DNA of 34,888 nucleotides from Polaribacter sp. (GTDB lineage: Bacteria; Bacteroidota; Bacteroidia; Flavobacteriales; Flavobacteriaceae): positions 1 through 34,888 of the forward strand of contig JABAZI010000051.1 of NCBI GenBank assembly GCA_018608545.1. Direction: 5' to 3'. Below are positions 32,367 through 34,888 of this stretch, in pieces. The translations under genes were made by a program, and so were the position numbers. The notes beneath the pieces are model-generated. The model saw only the letters and a list, made by a program, of their open reading frames with translations. It searched no databases and was not told where the DNA came from. Positions within the stretch are counted from its first letter, which is position 1; each line of letters opens with the position of its first letter.

Positions 32367-34888
32367 ATGAAGAAGTTCCACCTACTTTTACTCCTATTTT
32401 TTGCTTTAAAATCATTTTCTCAAAAAGAGGCCAATATTTGGTATTTTGGACAAAATGCTGGTTTGGATTTTAACACCAACCCACCGACCGCATTAACTGA
32501 TGGAAAAATTGATACATATGAAGGCTGTTCATCATTTTCTGACGAAGATGGGAAATTATTGTTTTATTCCGACGGAATCACAGTCTGGGATAAAAATCAT
32601 AACATAATGAAATATGAGGATGGTTCCTTCGCGGACGATTTAAAAGGAGACCCTTCAAGTACACAATCTGGCATGATCATTCCCAAACCAGGCTCCATTT
32701 CAATTTATTATTTATTTACGGTGGATGATGGGCCAGATAGGGATAGATTTGGTAACATCATAGAAAATGGAAAAGGCTTGAATGTATTCACTATAGACAT
32801 GAGCTTAGATGGAGGAATTGGACAATTAATCGATGAAAATAGTGATGGTGCTTTTTATGAGGATTTATCTGATGGAAAATTTAATAATTGGGAAGAAAAA
32901 GTTGCTGCAGTAAAAGGTGCAACCTGTAACACCTATTGGGTAGTGTCTGCTGTAGATAATCAATTTTATTCCTATTTAGTGGACGTTACAGGAATTAATA
33001 CAGTTCCTTCAATATCAGCTGTCCCAAATACAGCAGAAAGAAGAGGCTATTTAAAAATATCACCAGACGGAACTAAATTAGCTATTACGAATCAATCTGA
33101 TGATTTTGGGAATAGCGCAATTTTATATGATTTTAACAATGCGACTGGTCAAGTATCTAGTAGTGAAATTAAACTTATTGATGGAATTGTTGGCGGACTC
33201 GGTGAAGCTTATGGTGTAGAATTTTCTTCTGACTCTCAGAAACTTTATCTTTCTACAACCTCTGGCGGAAGAAGTCGATTAGCAAATCCTGCTGTAACCT
33301 ACAAACTTTTTCAATTCGATTTAACAGCAACAGATATTCCTGGATCTAGAAAACTAATTCACACTCAAGTCCCTGGAAGTATTGACTACCCTGAGGGAGG
33401 TTATAGAGGTGCTTTACAATTAGGTCCCGATGGAAAAATTTATGCTACCATCCCTCTTGCTTATGCTAATGGTTTTGCTACTTCTTTAGATGTAATAGAA
33501 AATCCAACAGCAAATGCTGCAGATATTGTATTTACCAAAAATGCAATCAACTTAAATGGCAAACTCTCTACCCAGGGCTTGCCACCATTTATTGCCTCTC
33601 TTTTATTACCCATAAAAATTTCAGACGACGATACAGGACTTCAAACAAACAATACAGATCTAAAAACTTGTATTGGAAGCGTAAAAGTTATTAAACCTGA
33701 AGCAATACTCGGCATCAACGACTTAAATTATATTTGGACTTTTGTTAGTGGAACTGTAGAAACACAAATATCTAACAGTTCAACCCAAACAAGTTTAAAT
33801 TTAACTAATATTCAATTAACAAATAAAGGAACCTATAAATTAAAAATTGAAGGGAAGGATGATTGCAGTAATCCTGTTGAATACAATGCTTCTTTTAACT
33901 TGGAGGTTTTTGAGGCTCCGAGGGCAAAACCAATACCAGAACCAATTTATGAATGTGTCTTAGATGCCACTGTTCCAACTTTTTTTGACTTTCGAAAATC
34001 ATCATTATCAGACAAGAGTAAAGAAATACTAGACGGCTTAGATGATACTATTTTTGAAGTATTGTATTTTGATGATCCTTTGAAAGCTAAGAATAACGTA
34101 GCGGGTACAAATTTACCAGAGGACTATGAGGTAAATACTCCAAGTTCTCAAACTATTTATGCAAGAGTTCATAACAAGTTGGCCCCTGATACCTGTTCTG
34201 AAATAACTTCGTTTACCCTAACAGTCTCTGGATTACCCGTTGCTGTAGATCCAGGCCCATATCGTGCCTGTGACACTGATATTTCTGGCCCAAACTTTGG
34301 GTATCATGATGCCTTTTTATTAAACACCAAAGATGAGGCTATTCTAGGAGGGCCTGGTGGGCTAGATCCATTACTTTATAACATCTCTTATCACACAACA
34401 GCACTTGGAGCCAGAACACCTGATGTTTCAACTATAATTCCTAAAGATGTACCTTACAGAAACGTTGCTATAAATAATGAAGAAATTTTTGTTCGATTAG
34501 AAAATAAAGCTGATCCGACATGTTTTGATGCCTCGATGTCTTTTTTCTTAATTGTTGATCCACTTCCAATAATTAAAGAAAACCCAACATTTTTAGAGCA
34601 ATGCATCACCACCATTGACCCCAACCCTACTGTAAACTTAACGCTCTCAGAGGTCAATATCTCATCCACTCCCAACCTAACATTTGAATATTATAAAGAC
34701 CCAACGGGAGCCACTCTTATTGCAACTCCAACCTCCTATCTTGTAATTGCTAATACCTCACAATCGGTGTATGTCAAAGTAATCTCTGATCAAGGGTGTT
34801 CTAAAGACTTGGTAACTCTAACAATTAACGTGGGGCAAACACCTGACAACCCATTCAATGCGCTGCAACCTCCTGTTTGTGACGATTT
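32367..34888 (+). CDS. Very large secreted surface protein with propeller-like N-terminus and Ig-like repeats (partial)
   Basis: The ATG at 32367 is followed by a signal peptide (MKKFHLLLLLFFALKSFSQ) and at least 840 codons without a stop to the window edge. Residues about 20-420 look like a propeller (ANIWYFGQNAGLDFN, GTKLAITNQSDD, LGPDGKIYATI), as in the N-terminal part of flavobacterial proteins that end in a gliding-motility or T9SS C-terminal domain. An Ig-like domain follows (about 430-525), then tandem repeats of roughly 90-110 residues, each opening with a Cys-containing segment (Cys530, Cys635, Cys746, Cys838) and ending with an iYaRV/VYVKV strand and a second Cys. T9SS export and adhesin or motility function are inferred; the C-terminus that would show the sorting signal lies outside the window. 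Confidence 0.82.
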   Translation, partial: MKKFHLLLLLFFALKSFSQKEANIWYFGQNAGLDFNTNPPTALTDGKIDTYEGCSSFSDEDGKLLFYSDGITVWDKNHNIMKYEDGSFADDLKGDPSSTQSGMIIPKPGSISIYYLFTVDDGPDRDRFGNIIENGKGLNVFTIDMSLDGGIGQLIDENSDGAFYEDLSDGKFNNWEEKVAAVKGATCNTYWVVSAVDNQFYSYLVDVTGINTVPSISAVPNTAERRGYLKISPDGTKLAITNQSDDFGNSAILYDFNNATGQVSSSEIKLIDGIVGGLGEAYGVEFSSDSQKLYLSTTSGGRSRLANPAVTYKLFQFDLTATDIPGSRKLIHTQVPGSIDYPEGGYRGALQLGPDGKIYATIPLAYANGFATSLDVIENPTANAADIVFTKNAINLNGKLSTQGLPPFIASLLLPIKISDDDTGLQTNNTDLKTCIGSVKVIKPEAILGINDLNYIWTFVSGTVETQISNSSTQTSLNLTNIQLTNKGTYKLKIEGKDDCSNPVEYNASFNLEVFEAPRAKPIPEPIYECVLDATVPTFFDFRKSSLSDKSKEILDGLDDTIFEVLYFDDPLKAKNNVAGTNLPEDYEVNTPSSQTIYARVHNKLAPDTCSEITSFTLTVSGLPVAVDPGPYRACDTDISGPNFGYHDAFLLNTKDEAILGGPGGLDPLLYNISYHTTALGARTPDVSTIIPKDVPYRNVAINNEEIFVRLENKADPTCFDASMSFFLIVDPLPIIKENPTFLEQCITTIDPNPTVNLTLSEVNISSTPNLTFEYYKDPTGATLIATPTSYLVIANTSQSVYVKVISDQGCSKDLVTLTINVGQTPDNPFNALQPPVCDD

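Overview
The window is AT-rich chromosomal DNA from a member of the Bacteroidota, almost certainly the Flavobacteriaceae and probably marine. The grounds are a SusC/SusD pair, Bacteroidota lipoprotein signals, TAnnTTTG-type promoter boxes, a long NusB, a DUF3276/PUR protein, menaquinone genes and a giant gliding/T9SS-style surface protein. I cannot name the genus from sequence alone. No tRNA, rRNA, CRISPR array, insertion sequence or prophage gene was seen.

Region 1 (1-16359, all minus strand, read from high to low coordinates) is a polysaccharide utilization locus, most likely for laminarin or another beta-1,3-glucan. The order of transcription is: a membrane-spanning one-component regulator (beta-propeller/Y_Y_Y sensor plus LuxR-type HTH), SusC, SusD, a PKD/TSP3/CBM-like surface glycan-binding lipoprotein, a GH16 lipoprotein endoglucanase, a secreted clan GH-A enzyme of unclear family, a cytoplasmic GH149-like beta-1,3-oligoglucan phosphorylase, and a GH3 lipoprotein beta-glucosidase cut by the window edge. 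The inferred flow is surface capture and cutting (GH16, binding protein, SusCD), periplasmic trimming (GH-A enzyme, GH3) and energy-saving phosphorolysis inside the cell (GH149). Stem-loops sit at several cistron boundaries: one strong terminator after the binding protein, and dyads in the susC leader, between susD and the binding protein, before the GH-A gene and between the GH-A gene and the phosphorylase.

Region 2 (16360-25900) is mostly core housekeeping. It holds two tiny overlapping membrane-protein ORFs, holA divergent from a stand-alone HsdR N-terminal-domain protein, a GT2 glycosyltransferase, a YciO/YrdC/Sua5 protein, a histidine kinase and OmpR-type regulator pair, coaE with a YbbR-like protein, and nusB-DUF1573-yajC ending in a terminator.

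Region 3 (25900-34888) holds an ABC exporter whose Walker B aspartate is followed by Asp rather than Glu, the DUF3276 protein, a strong bidirectional terminator, a menaquinone pair (isochorismate synthase and PaaI-type thioesterase), a pRiA4b ORF-3-like protein, an ABC-2 type ATPase/permease pair, and the start of a very large repeat-containing surface protein that runs off the right edge.

Three plus-strand genes appear to start with TTG. The most promising places for new biology are the regulatory architecture of the glucan locus, its unassigned GH-A enzyme, and the overlapping small membrane proteins beside the regulator.
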